From: Planctomycetota bacterium
Lineage (GTDB): Bacteria; Planctomycetota; Phycisphaerae; WQYP01
NCBI GenBank assembly: GCA_021852275.1
Contig: JAJZNX010000068.1
Coordinates: 1-44,118, forward strand
DNA length: 44,118 nt
Direction of reading: 5' to 3'
Shown here in pieces: positions 27,201 through 36,107 of this stretch. Made by a program: the position numbers and the translations under genes. The notes under the pieces are model-generated. The model ran no database searches, was not told where the DNA came from, and saw nothing but the letters and a program-made list of their open reading frames with translations. Position 1 is the first letter of the stretch, and every line of letters begins with the position of its first letter.

Positions 27201-30044
27201 ATGCAGGATGGCGGTACACCCGTGATCGAATACGAATACGGCCAGCAGATTTATCGAGATCTTTTTCGCGGTGACCGAATTGAACAGCTACTGCCTGCTC
27301 TTTTGGATTTGGGAAGGCGGCGGCCGGCCTATATTCAGTCCCTGCAGGCGCGTGGTCATGCGGTTCTCGTGACCATACGCAGCGGTTCGCGCAATACTTC
27401 AGGGCAACTGGCATGGCGTTGGCTGGATTGGGAAGGGCAATATCTTCAATCGGGTGAAAAGGCGGTGTCAATCGGAGTCGGTGGAAACAAAATAGTATCC
27501 ATTCCCATGCCGAATCGTGCGAAGATGCCGACGGGCAGTCGTCTGGGGCTGTTCTATCACCTGCGCTTAGGCTTGCTGTCAGCGCACAAGCGAAAAATAT
27601 ACAGCTATGTCAGCCGGGTAATTGCACCCAATCTGGCCGTCGCGGTGGCCATTCGGACGGGCAGCGATCTTCACGCTTTGGATGCGGCGACTGCACCTTT
27701 TGCCAAACGCATCTTGAATGAATCGATCGATCAATTGGTTCAGCGGTCCATTTACCTGCCCGGTCAAACGGTGACTCTGCATCTTTTTGCCACCAGCAAC
27801 CGGCCCCGGAAAACACCGGTAAGCGTAGAGGTAAAAGCTGTCGGCGGTTTGACTGGGCAAACGGTGGAAAGAGATTTCCAGTGGACTCTTTCTCCCTGGG
27901 CTCAGAAGCGCATAAGGATTCACCTGGGGCCAGACTGCACGCGGGTGCAGCAGCCGTGGCGTGTGGCGGTAACTGCGTCAGCAGGGGCCAAGGTTCTTTC
28001 CCGCGACGGGCTAAGCTTTGTCGTGGCCATGCCGCAGGGACAGGTGCGTGATCGGATGGTGGCGGAGTGTCAGGGGCGCGGGGCGGGCGGTTACATGTGG
28101 TCTATGCCACCCAACGCTCACGCATTGGAGCACATCTATGGCACAGATGCCTTGCCTGCCAAAGGCGGGGGACCGTGGTGGACGAGGGTGCGTTATGGAG
28201 GCGACGGCAACTGGCTTATCGCCGAGGGTATTCACCGTGGCGCCGGCAACGGGGATCAGACCGGACTGCTGTGGGGGCCGTTTTACGAGCAATATCGCGG
28301 TGAAATTATGGACAGCTATGGATGGTTTCCCAACGGAGAAAGCATCCGGCAATGGTGGGCACCGTACGGCGTACGACAAATCGCGCGGCTTTGGGGACGC
28401 AAATCCGTGGTTTTTGCCATGAGCGACTGGTGGCAATACGACGCAGGGTATCCGGAAGACAGCTACACCACCATGCAGATGTTTAATGCCTGGTTGGAGG
28501 CCCATAAGGGGCAGGTGATCGCCGGCCAGAGGCTGGACGGCCAACCGGTTATCCGTCCCACGCTTTCGGGCATGATCCGGGCGGTGCAGAAGCAATATCC
28601 GAATGTTTACCGGTACTTCGTTGTGCAGGGATTGGCGGACGATGCCGCGTACACCAACGCCAAACTTGATGCCGTGGCACCGGGAACTATTCAATCAGGT
28701 CAGGCGGCCTATGCGGATTGGCTGCCGGATACGGTCGGCGGCGCGGCCCTGGCGGGCAAATGGGCTGCGGCATTGGCCATCAATATCGTAGATGCGGACA
28801 ACCATCCTTTTGCCGGCGACTGGCAATACGCTCTGGAAACCGAAAGTCTGCGTGCCCTTGGCCCTTCCGGCAGTCTGGACAATTCCTGGGAGCGGCCTCA
28901 GCTTTATCACGCGGTGCGTCAGGCCGTGGTTAACAATTTGCCTCTGGATCCCGCGGAGTGGCAACGAAGACAACTTGATTCCCGCTGGCAGGTGATTGCC
29001 AATGCCAAGGGAGATTTTAAGCGGGTGTTGAATCTGACCTGTGATGAGTACATGGCGTCTCCACATGGCGGATTGCTGCCGCGTTATCCGGGGGCGCACA
29101 TCGGCCATGGAGCCTTGCCGGATCATTGGCGTATCAACAATCGGCTGGATCGGCTGGAAATGACGATTGGCGTAAAGCAGCCCTTATCGCCGTTGCTGGT
29201 GGTAGGTGATAACGGCCTGAATTGGGTGCGCTATTACCGCATGTTGGGTAAACTACGCAGTGCCGGCCTGCCCCTCGGTGGTGCGGTAAGCATTGCGAAT
29301 TTGAATGCTTTGGACCCACGGCAGGTGCCGGGGCTGGTTTGGCTGGCGGGACAAACGGTCGATGCAGCTTCGCTGAAGGCGGTGATGCGACTCGTGTCCA
29401 AAGGCGTGCCATTGCTGCTGGTCGGGCAGGTTCCACAAAAGGCTGGACGTATCAATCTGCGGCAATGGCTGGGTGTATTCTATGTTGCCACGCCGCCGCA
29501 CGGGCCGCTGCAGCAAAGGTTCTATCCAACCGCGGGGGTGCGCGGAAGAGATCTGGCAGATATGGCTGGAGCGGGAGGTTTTATGCCCCCATCGCATTAC
29601 ATTCTCTCCAAATCAGGGCCTTTAAAGCCTGTCGTAACGCGGCAGGGACGTCTGGTGGTGGGCGTCTATCATAAAGGCCCCATGAAACTGGTATTCGCAA
29701 CTCCGGTGGGGCGGCGGGTGTCGCAAAGCGATCCGGCGGTGCTGCGGGCCGCGGTGCAGGCTTATGAGGCATTGCGGAATCCAACCGTGCAATGGCCTGG
29801 CACGGCGACGGGTTATGCGTTCAAAGGCTACGATGGATACACGTATATCGTGGTACAGAATTTGCGGTCACGATCGAGCAACGTCCATTTGCGGGTACAT
29901 GAAGCGTCCAACGTAAAGTGGCATGCTGCCGATTTGTTGACGGGGGCGCGTATTACCGTCACCACGAAACACCATGCCTTGGTGTTGCAGGTTCATCTGA
30001 CGGCGGTTGGAGCCACGGTCGTTGTTCTGGCGAAAGCGAAGTGA
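24231..30044 (+). CDS. Giant (1937 aa) secreted multidomain protein, putative carbohydrate-active
   Basis: Hydrophobic N-terminal segment (GLVVLWTLAFATGLARA), GATase-like domain (CDVIVIEPEKLKPAQMQALEAFVRGGGGLWIAADS), repeated GH2-like jelly-roll segments (WYRGWIKVG...MRIYIDGQDV; GWVRFAVDVP...SHVFVNGRLVGAYG), and a Trp/Tyr-rich region (GGYMWSMPPNAHALEHIYG...GLLWGPFYEQYRGEIMDSYGWFPNGES). Confidence 0.7.
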   Translation: MMFLHRKRFLARSKRRPRVGGYVGLVVLWTLAFATGLARARPTERVLVVGQKLRAVARLWQKQPSLAVKTSSTAALPGDPAVLATHCDVIVIEPEKLKPAQMQALEAFVRGGGGLWIAADSHDWTSCAGSWWSVLSGSVPLDARVALTARLQAKRHSPLAGLNFASLGRLARVQSVAPPGESRLGLLNMLSPWSFSKPLWQDNWQCWLTMSDPERLPALVVTHYGAGRTVVSGVRLTVTSLLRWKDYGRMCRRVLQWMAPRIKIRVSVRPRVLVQGLTGPAWWSAPLAAGLRGMGQRRTLAGLLLPPEALEEAGYHASTKTVAPCEILLGPAAQDRAAPGARLILRAPDLTASTQEQTFDWHKVRTLSQLRRVQQLSVGGVWRDVTLPDLVKPTAEALPHLILPVGRPAVSLPQAWRMRFTKDSDSREGREHGWFKPGYNTQSWPQGKLGRQTTQLFGASTGYDGAIWYRGWIKVGAASQTANAALVLQAQDDSMRIYIDGQDVAVAPQTVVLPLRKIGPGRHLLVVRTYGNLRHNYGLINIQARFLPLLWRADPKMRGWEKGWMQPKVDTRNWKPVARNFGTQASTRQGWVRFAVDVPAHAAPYEMVIHSALNLTSHVFVNGRLVGAYGLERAGRYVLPAAAFRSGRNVVVLWAHWFDAQAKSIQPQIVPLGQLEYRATIKAKRNGESLLAKLNYPNQTFYYQPAAVSMTVNGLAVGGWLCNRGSQPMLLAAHVLRAGKNDVSIRMTRSAHGTCGLASLSAVQIPADMQTPLAGWEELPGNLASAGWYLPGAAGGHWKPVGRTDLQSRKKIWEVHPTLNLKCQRYVYRTFLRLTAGDLKRIWTLDLDGPVIKRLLVNGQVITPVEGRYYPLNAALHRGLNEIACAPDESTWRGLNIRVPFGYGGGVHIPVLRHDVAPLIPVVPALQTYQLNHVFSVGRWKPPVDSRTLLAWPNGAPAVVMYRTGRLMEILAAPGIFDQVLPGPDLASRAMQDGGTPVIEYEYGQQIYRDLFRGDRIEQLLPALLDLGRRRPAYIQSLQARGHAVLVTIRSGSRNTSGQLAWRWLDWEGQYLQSGEKAVSIGVGGNKIVSIPMPNRAKMPTGSRLGLFYHLRLGLLSAHKRKIYSYVSRVIAPNLAVAVAIRTGSDLHALDAATAPFAKRILNESIDQLVQRSIYLPGQTVTLHLFATSNRPRKTPVSVEVKAVGGLTGQTVERDFQWTLSPWAQKRIRIHLGPDCTRVQQPWRVAVTASAGAKVLSRDGLSFVVAMPQGQVRDRMVAECQGRGAGGYMWSMPPNAHALEHIYGTDALPAKGGGPWWTRVRYGGDGNWLIAEGIHRGAGNGDQTGLLWGPFYEQYRGEIMDSYGWFPNGESIRQWWAPYGVRQIARLWGRKSVVFAMSDWWQYDAGYPEDSYTTMQMFNAWLEAHKGQVIAGQRLDGQPVIRPTLSGMIRAVQKQYPNVYRYFVVQGLADDAAYTNAKLDAVAPGTIQSGQAAYADWLPDTVGGAALAGKWAAALAINIVDADNHPFAGDWQYALETESLRALGPSGSLDNSWERPQLYHAVRQAVVNNLPLDPAEWQRRQLDSRWQVIANAKGDFKRVLNLTCDEYMASPHGGLLPRYPGAHIGHGALPDHWRINNRLDRLEMTIGVKQPLSPLLVVGDNGLNWVRYYRMLGKLRSAGLPLGGAVSIANLNALDPRQVPGLVWLAGQTVDAASLKAVMRLVSKGVPLLLVGQVPQKAGRINLRQWLGVFYVATPPHGPLQQRFYPTAGVRGRDLADMAGAGGFMPPSHYILSKSGPLKPVVTRQGRLVVGVYHKGPMKLVFATPVGRRVSQSDPAVLRAAVQAYEALRNPTVQWPGTATGYAFKGYDGYTYIVVQNLRSRSSNVHLRVHEASNVKWHAADLLTGARITVTTKHHALVLQVHLTAVGATVVVLAKAK

Positions 30045-30051
30045 TGGCACG

Positions 30052-31872
30052 ATGAAAATTGGTGCAAGCTATTATCCGGAATTGCTGCCCCAGGAAGATT
30101 GGTCGCGGGATTTAGCCGCCGGTCACAAGATCGGCTTGTCCTGCCTTCGCTGCGGGGAGTTCGCATGGTCGCGATTATCTCCCGTCCCTGGCGCATGGCA
30201 TGTGGATTGGGCTAAACGCTTTCTCGATGTGGCGGCGAAGCACGGTTACGATGTGATCTGGTGCACTCCAACCGCGGCTCCTCCCCCGTATCTGCATGAT
30301 CGCTGGCCGGATTTACAGGCCGTCGGGGTGGATGGAAGCCGGCCGCCGGTCGGCGTGCGGAGAAACTATTGCCCGTCGCATAAGGGATATCTGGCACTGG
30401 CCGAACAAGTGGCCGGGCGTTTGGCCGATGATTTGCATAAATCCTCCGCTATTGCCGGTTGGCAAGTGGATAATGAACTGGCCGGGGATGGATTTACGTG
30501 CTGGTGTGAAAATTGCAGAAAGGCGTTTCACGCATGGCTTTTAGATCGTTATCAATCACTTGATGCGCTCAATGAGCAATGGCAGACGGACATCTGGAGC
30601 CAGCGTTACACCGCGTGGGAACAGATTCCAATGCCATTCCAGAACATCTCTTCTCACGCTCCGGCGCTGCGCCTGGCGTATCGCAGATTTCGCTCGGAAG
30701 TGTGGAGAGCCTTCTATGAGCGGCAGGCGAATGCCCTGCGCCGCCGCGGAGATTGTACGGTTACGACCAATTTTTACGATTTTACCTGGGATGTGCCTTT
30801 TGATTTATGGCAGTGGAGCGGTGGCTTGGATGCCATGGGAATGTGCCGCTATGTGGAGGACGATCTTTACATGCAGTTTTCTCTGGCCGTGGGGCGTGGA
30901 ATCGCTGCCGACCGACCGTTGTGGGTTCTGGAGCAGAAAGCCGGTCAGCAGGGTGCCCAAAATTTATTTCCGGAGAACCTATCGCGTCTGAAGGTGCATT
31001 TACGTCGGTGTGCCGAAGCGGGTGTGTCCCGTGCCATTTACTGGCACCTGCGGCAGCACTCCGCAGGATGTGAAATGGAGCACGGGGCGGTATTGCGGCA
31101 TGACGGCAAGCCGACGCGAATAGCACGGGCGATCGCCGCTGCCATTGCGGAAACAAAAATAATTGCCGCAGTCGAAACGGCCCAGGGTGTTCAACTGGTA
31201 TTTTCGTTCCAGCAGCATTGGGCCAACGCCCATCGGCCGGCCATGCCCACAAAATGGGATTATCGTGCGCGGCTCGAACAAGACTGGTACGCCGGAGCAA
31301 AAGATATTTTTGGTGAGGTGGCGGTGGCTTGTCCCGTGACTGAGGATACGCCGCGTGTTTTGCTCATACCGCTGGCGCAAATGGAAGAGCCGGGACTTAT
31401 TGATAAAATCGGTCGTTGCCTGCAAAGTGGCGGCACCGTTGTGTCCACCGTGGATCTGTGCCGGCTGGATATGGAAAATGGTGTTTACCGCCGTCGTCCG
31501 CTGTGGATATTGCAACGTTGGGTGAAAGTTCCGGATCTTGAGATCCTGCATTTGCAAGATGGCTTTGCGGTTGATGGTCGGATTGGGGCTGCGCGGTTTA
31601 AAGGAACGATATTCTGGGCGTTGCCAGAGGGGCCGGCCATGGGGCATGTCCGGGCGATTGGGCGGCTGCGCTGGAAGAACATGAGCGGACCTGTCGCATT
31701 GGACTTCAAGATTGGTGCTGGGCGGTTGGTAGTAAGCCTGGCCGAGCTGGATCGCTGCGGAGTGACGGCGTTGATTCGCGCTGCGGTGCCGAAACGGGAT
31801 ATACCGGCATCCGATGTTCCAGCCACAGGACGCAAGCCTGCACGCGCCAAGCATGTGGCGGGTACGTCATGA
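30052..31872 (+). CDS. GH42-family beta-galactosidase
   Basis: IGASYYPELLPQEDWSRDLAAGHKIGLSCLRCGEFAWSRLSPVPGAWHVDWAKRFLDVAAKHGYDVIWCTPTAAPPPYL; GWQVDNELAGDGFTCWCENCRKAFHAWL (acid/base region); PLWVLEQKAGQQG (nucleophile region). Confidence 0.93.
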   Translation: MKIGASYYPELLPQEDWSRDLAAGHKIGLSCLRCGEFAWSRLSPVPGAWHVDWAKRFLDVAAKHGYDVIWCTPTAAPPPYLHDRWPDLQAVGVDGSRPPVGVRRNYCPSHKGYLALAEQVAGRLADDLHKSSAIAGWQVDNELAGDGFTCWCENCRKAFHAWLLDRYQSLDALNEQWQTDIWSQRYTAWEQIPMPFQNISSHAPALRLAYRRFRSEVWRAFYERQANALRRRGDCTVTTNFYDFTWDVPFDLWQWSGGLDAMGMCRYVEDDLYMQFSLAVGRGIAADRPLWVLEQKAGQQGAQNLFPENLSRLKVHLRRCAEAGVSRAIYWHLRQHSAGCEMEHGAVLRHDGKPTRIARAIAAAIAETKIIAAVETAQGVQLVFSFQQHWANAHRPAMPTKWDYRARLEQDWYAGAKDIFGEVAVACPVTEDTPRVLLIPLAQMEEPGLIDKIGRCLQSGGTVVSTVDLCRLDMENGVYRRRPLWILQRWVKVPDLEILHLQDGFAVDGRIGAARFKGTIFWALPEGPAMGHVRAIGRLRWKNMSGPVALDFKIGAGRLVVSLAELDRCGVTALIRAAVPKRDIPASDVPATGRKPARAKHVAGTS

Positions 31873-31924
31873 GTGGCGGCGGCGTATTCGAGCAGTTAGA
31901 TATGGTGGCGGTTTGTGAGGCGGT

Positions 31925-32860
31925 GTGATCATGCAGATTGGTGACCGAAATGTCAATTCCCAGCCGGCGATAAACGGCAGATTTTTTGAAGGCGTCTGGG
32001 GTCATCGCATTTTCACCTCCTGGTTTTATTTGTTGATGGCACTGTTGCTTGTGGGTTTAACATGTTACCGGCGATGTTATGCGACTCTGCCCGCAGCAAT
32101 TCCACACCTGGTTGTTCCGCATACCGTAATGAATCCAGGCGTTACAGCCCGGCCGTCGGATCCAGCCTGGACCGGACCGCCGCTTATCTCGCATTTGACG
32201 CTTTCACTGGGCTGTAAACCGGCCGGTCATCCTCTGCCGACAAAGATTTGGTTGCAGTGGAACCGGAATTGGCTGTATATCCGTTTTGTCTGTCTTGGAC
32301 CAAAGCCCTATGCTCCCTATGGGAACAAGCGAAACGCGCCGCACTATCGCGGCGATGTAGTGGAGGTATTCCTGGACCCGGTGGGTGACAGTCGGCAGTA
32401 CTTCGAGATTGAGGTTTCCCCGGCCAACGGTGTGTTCATGCAGAACACCTTAATTACCACCAAGCCGGAATCGCAGGCGAATGGTGTACTGACCGGGAAT
32501 ATTTTACGGCGCAATTATTGGCCTGATCCCGGCTACGATATTCGCGGGCTCCGAACCGCGGTGTCGATCCATCGTGCGGGCAAAGCGTATGTTTGGACCA
32601 CGGACTTGGCAATTCCCGCCGCGAGCGTACTGAAACGCACGGGGCGCAGGCGCTTTCGCAAGGGAATGAAATTGCGGATGAATTTACTGCGATATCACTA
32701 CACCGGACCGCTCAATGATGCGCATCGCCAGCTTGTGGCGATGAATTGGTCACCGGTGGCGTGCGGGCGTCCGCACGTATCCCCCATGCGGATGGGGTGG
32801 TTGCTTCTGGGCAAACGTCCCCGGCGGGAGCCGCTTCATATCCGGAGGCGTGGTCAATGA
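31925..32860 (+). CDS. Secreted CBM9-like carbohydrate-binding protein
   Basis: N-terminal TM/signal (ILTSWFYLLMALLLVGLTCY-like stretch), then IWLQWNRNWLYIRFVC...YRGDVVEVFLDPVGDSRQYFEIEVSPANGVF, characteristic of CBM9-like modules. GTG start at 31925 or ATG at 31931. Confidence 0.7.
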   Translation: MIMQIGDRNVNSQPAINGRFFEGVWGHRIFTSWFYLLMALLLVGLTCYRRCYATLPAAIPHLVVPHTVMNPGVTARPSDPAWTGPPLISHLTLSLGCKPAGHPLPTKIWLQWNRNWLYIRFVCLGPKPYAPYGNKRNAPHYRGDVVEVFLDPVGDSRQYFEIEVSPANGVFMQNTLITTKPESQANGVLTGNILRRNYWPDPGYDIRGLRTAVSIHRAGKAYVWTTDLAIPAASVLKRTGRRRFRKGMKLRMNLLRYHYTGPLNDAHRQLVAMNWSPVACGRPHVSPMRMGWLLLGKRPRREPLHIRRRGQ

Positions 32861-32925
32861 CGTGCGCCGTTGGGAGGATGGATAATGTCGCAAGTATTCG
32901 CGGCATAAAATATTTAAAAATTTAT

Positions 32926-32953
32926 TTGATCTGCAGCGATTTCATGGTATAGT
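32926..32953 (+). promoter_or_regulatory. Divergent copy of the repeated promoter
   Basis: TTGATC-TGCAGCGATTTCATGG-TATAGT with the same TTTATTTGA lead-in as other copies. Confidence 0.5.
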
Positions 32954-33153
32954 TATGGTTGCAAATTGTAAATTCAAGTCCGGTATTTGGGCTTGGAGGC
33001 ATATTACAGGTGATGTCGAAAAGCGATAAAGGGTCGCAAAGCCAGTTTCCGGATTCAAGTTCCGATCATCGGTCTTTCCGGCGAAACATGTTTGGCGTTT
33101 ATTCGGGGCGTCTGACGAACCCGCAAATAGAGGTAAATATTTTTTGGATTTAT

Positions 33154-33181
33154 TTGACATGCGGATTTTAATTGGTATAAT
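33154..33181 (+). promoter_or_regulatory. Sigma-70-type promoter, distal copy of a tandem pair
   Basis: TTGACA-TGCGGATTTTAATTGG-TATAAT. Confidence 0.75.
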
Positions 33182-33303
33182 AATGGATAATTAAGGTTCG
33201 GCGGCCTGATCTGGCTGCAAAAGGTTGATGTTTAATCCACGGGCCGGGTGTTCTGGTTCGAGAGGTACTGTGTGTGGCAGAAATAATTCTGGTTGGATTT
33301 TAT

Positions 33304-33331
33304 TTGACATGCGGTTTTTAGTTGGTATGAT
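33304..33331 (+). promoter_or_regulatory. Sigma-70-type promoter, proximal to PEP-CTERM gene 4
   Basis: TTGACA-TGCGGTTTTTAGTTGG-TATGAT. Confidence 0.73.
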
Positions 33332-33422
33332 AGTGGTTAATGAGAATTGGCGGTCCGTTGTGGCTGCCCAAATTTGACGTTAAATCGGCGGGCCGGGTGT
33401 TCCGGTTCGGGAGATTTTAGAG

Positions 33423-33455
33423 GCGTCTTAAAAAAGGAGAAATAAGATGAGACGC
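33423..33455 (+). promoter_or_regulatory. RBS-enclosing stem-loop (copy 4)
   Basis: GCGTCTT (33423-33429) with GAGACGC (33449-33455) around aaaaaaggagaaataagat. Confidence 0.5.
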
Positions 33456-34952
33456 AAGGTGAGTTCCGGGAGAATTAGCATTTCCGTGGCGATACTAGCG
33501 GCGCTGCAGATGATTGCCGCTGTTTCAGCACAAGCGGGCACCACTTACTATTGGGATCCGACGGGATCAAAAACCACGACTGGCGGTGGTAACGGCACGT
33601 GGGATACAACCTCCGCCAATTGGTACAATGGTGCCAGCGACGTCGCATGGGTGAACGGCTCTTCAAGTTATGCAAACTTTGTTGCCAATAGCACGACATT
33701 AACTTACGCGGTAACTATGGCTTTCGGAGCCGACATTACGGCTGGCAGTCTGACCTTTACGCCTACTTCTGATTCCTATGGGTTCAGTATTGATGCTCCG
33801 ACGTCAACTAGTCAAACAGCGAGTCTCAACATCGGTACGCTCTATGTTTCAACGCATGGCGGGACGGTGACTTTTGGACCTAATGGGGGCACCAGCGGCA
33901 CACTCATCGTCACGATCGGCAGCGTCGATAACACGGGAGACGGTACCGCCGGCATCCAGGTCATTGGATCAAATGACACGGTGAATCTGACTGGATCAAG
34001 CAATGGGTCGACCACCGTGGATGGGGGAACACTTAACGTGAGCCAAGCCGGTGGATTTGGCTCGAGTCTCGTGTTCAGGGTCGGAACGATCAACGCACTG
34101 ACAGACATGACTTCCAACGTCAATATGGGCGAGTTGGCGGGTGGCATCACCTTCGGCGGCGGACAGACGCTGGAGTTCACCAACAGCGACGCAGCTCCTA
34201 CAGACAACAATGCCCCCGTCAGCACTGTCGCCGATGTGCTGGCCAGCACCACCGTGCAGTGGGATGGCAACGAAAATAACAATGACACCTCATCTCAGGG
34301 TGCGACGGCCACATTGGAGAAATCCGGTTCCGGTACCCTGATCCTGACGGGCAACTATTATTCGGGTGGTGCCACAACAGTAGCAACAGGCACACTGGAA
34401 GTGGATGGATCGTTTGCCACGAACGCATACTCGAAGAGTACCAGCGCCTTTACGGTTGACAGCGGCGCCACGCTGCAGGGCACGGGTTCGATTGCCGGCA
34501 CGACGACGGTGAACAGCGGTGGTATTCTGGCTCCGGGAACCGCCATGGCGTCGGCCGGCCATAGCACCGGCACCACACTCACCCTCACCGGTGGTGCCAC
34601 GCTCGACAGTGGCAGCGTGCTGGATTTTACGCTCGGTTCAACCAGTGATTTGATTAACACGTCTGCTCTGACATTGAATCAGAATATCACCATCAACATT
34701 ACACAAGGTTCGGGTTTTGGCTCCGGCATCTATAAGTTGATTGGCTATACCAGTCTAACTGACAACAGCGCCGGATTTTCCGGTTGGACCATCAACGGAC
34801 TGTCCGGACTTAATTACAGCCTGTCCAACGATACTGCTACCAATTCGATTGATTTAACGGTGGCACCTGTGCCCGAACCTGCGGCGCTGAGTTTGCTGGC
34901 CATTGGCGGCGTGGGCCTGCTGCTGGTTAGCAGGCGGCGAAAAATGGCCTGA
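33447..34952 (+). CDS. PEP-CTERM protein with autotransporter-associated beta-strand repeats
   Basis: [11 protein letters not shown] signal; beta-helix-like repeats ([56 protein letters not shown]); C-terminus [27 protein letters not shown]. Confidence 0.92.
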   Translation: MRRKVSSGRISISVAILAALQMIAAVSAQAGTTYYWDPTGSKTTTGGGNGTWDTTSANWYNGASDVAWVNGSSSYANFVANSTTLTYAVTMAFGADITAGSLTFTPTSDSYGFSIDAPTSTSQTASLNIGTLYVSTHGGTVTFGPNGGTSGTLIVTIGSVDNTGDGTAGIQVIGSNDTVNLTGSSNGSTTVDGGTLNVSQAGGFGSSLVFRVGTINALTDMTSNVNMGELAGGITFGGGQTLEFTNSDAAPTDNNAPVSTVADVLASTTVQWDGNENNNDTSSQGATATLEKSGSGTLILTGNYYSGGATTVATGTLEVDGSFATNAYSKSTSAFTVDSGATLQGTGSIAGTTTVNSGGILAPGTAMASAGHSTGTTLTLTGGATLDSGSVLDFTLGSTSDLINTSALTLNQNITINITQGSGFGSGIYKLIGYTSLTDNSAGFSGWTINGLSGLNYSLSNDTATNSIDLTVAPVPEPAALSLLAIGGVGLLLVSRRRKMA

Positions 34953-35089
34953 TCGGCCAAGGGTGAAAGATGGCTGGTGGCGGATGGTATACGTTCGGCC
35001 ATTCGCGAATATTCGCAACGGAATGGCCGGGACAATAAAAGTCGGCCTTTCCGCCGCAGTCCACAGATGGGTAAAGTTGGGAATTTGCG

Positions 35090-35106
35090 GGGGGCGTGGT
35101 ACCCCC
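35090..35106 (+). promoter_or_regulatory. Conserved G5/C5 hairpin upstream of pseudopilin-like gene 2
   Basis: GGGGG-CGTGGTA-CCCCC, equivalent to 19093-19109. Confidence 0.45.
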
Positions 35107-35127
35107 GGTGTGATAAGGAGATTCATC

Positions 35128-36039
35128 ATGATTAGCTTTCCATTCGCCCGGCCAATACACCAAAACTCTCCGCCCCCAAGTGCGGTAGAACCGTTGCCCG
35201 TTTCTTTCCTCCGACATTCCATCCGTCGGTCCGCTGGTCGCATGGCGTTCACCCTGGTGGAATTATTGGTGGTGATATCGATTATCGCGATACTCATCGC
35301 CCTGCTGTTGCCGGCTCTGGCGGCGGCGCGGTTGGATGCGGATAATGCGATCAGTTCGTCGAATCTGCGGCAGATCGGGCTGGGGTTGCAGGAGTACACC
35401 AACGATTACGATGGTTATTTGCCGCCAGCCATGGGAACCACCGGCTGGGGACAAAACGGTTCGGGCTGGATCACCCTGTTAGCGTTGGGTTATGTGCCCA
35501 ATAACTCCAGCAGTCCCATCAACTACTCGAATGGATATGTAACCACCAGTCTGCTGGACAACATCCATGACCGCGGAGTGTTTTTCGATCCGACCGACAT
35601 CGTTACCGCAACGAATGTGTATTCTAAGGTTCCAGGATTCAGTTCCTACAAGGCGATCGATCTTATGGGATGGGAGGGAGTGTCCACGGGTGGTGCCGTC
35701 GGCTTAAGGCTTAACCAGATACCCAATGACAACCAGGGTTGGTACGGCGCCAAAGCCGGCATGGTGGTTCCGATCGTGGCTCTGGACATTTGGCCCAACT
35801 GGAGTGGCGAAATAGTTGTGCCGTGGGATTACGGTTTTACCTATCCGCCCAGCGGTGCCCCGCCTCTGGCCTCCAGCGGCTTAACCGATGATCTGTTTAC
35901 CAGCACACCGTATGCGGACGGCAAACGGCCGATACTTTTCAGTGATTTTTCAGTTGATGCCATGGGATTTATGGCCTGGAATGATCCGCACGACATAAAT
36001 ACGAACCAATATCGGTTCCACTTTCCGCGAGGCCATTAA
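35128..36039 (+). CDS. Pseudopilin-like protein with prepilin N-terminal motif
   Basis: Start at ATG 35128 after [72 protein letters not shown]. Paralogous to 19132-20079. Confidence 0.87.
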   Translation: MISFPFARPIHQNSPPPSAVEPLPVSFLRHSIRRSAGRMAFTLVELLVVISIIAILIALLLPALAAARLDADNAISSSNLRQIGLGLQEYTNDYDGYLPPAMGTTGWGQNGSGWITLLALGYVPNNSSSPINYSNGYVTTSLLDNIHDRGVFFDPTDIVTATNVYSKVPGFSSYKAIDLMGWEGVSTGGAVGLRLNQIPNDNQGWYGAKAGMVVPIVALDIWPNWSGEIVVPWDYGFTYPPSGAPPLASSGLTDDLFTSTPYADGKRPILFSDFSVDAMGFMAWNDPHDINTNQYRFHFPRGH

Positions 36040-36107
36040 GGCGGCAGAGTGCGGATTTCGGATGTCCATTGGATTACAACAAAGGGATTTTATACTTGAA
36101 TAATGTG

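Noticed and set aside
28011-28694. 227-aa minus-strand ORF inside the 1937-aa gene
   Set aside because: Antisense shadow of a continuous, well-formed CDS.
31000-31854. 284-aa minus-strand ORF inside GH42
   Set aside because: Antisense to a confidently identified GH42 gene; Arg/Pro/His-rich shadow composition.
32959-33171. 70-aa plus-strand ORF between promoter copies
   Set aside because: Spans a promoter copy at its 3' end and has no recognisable features; treated as non-coding or relic.
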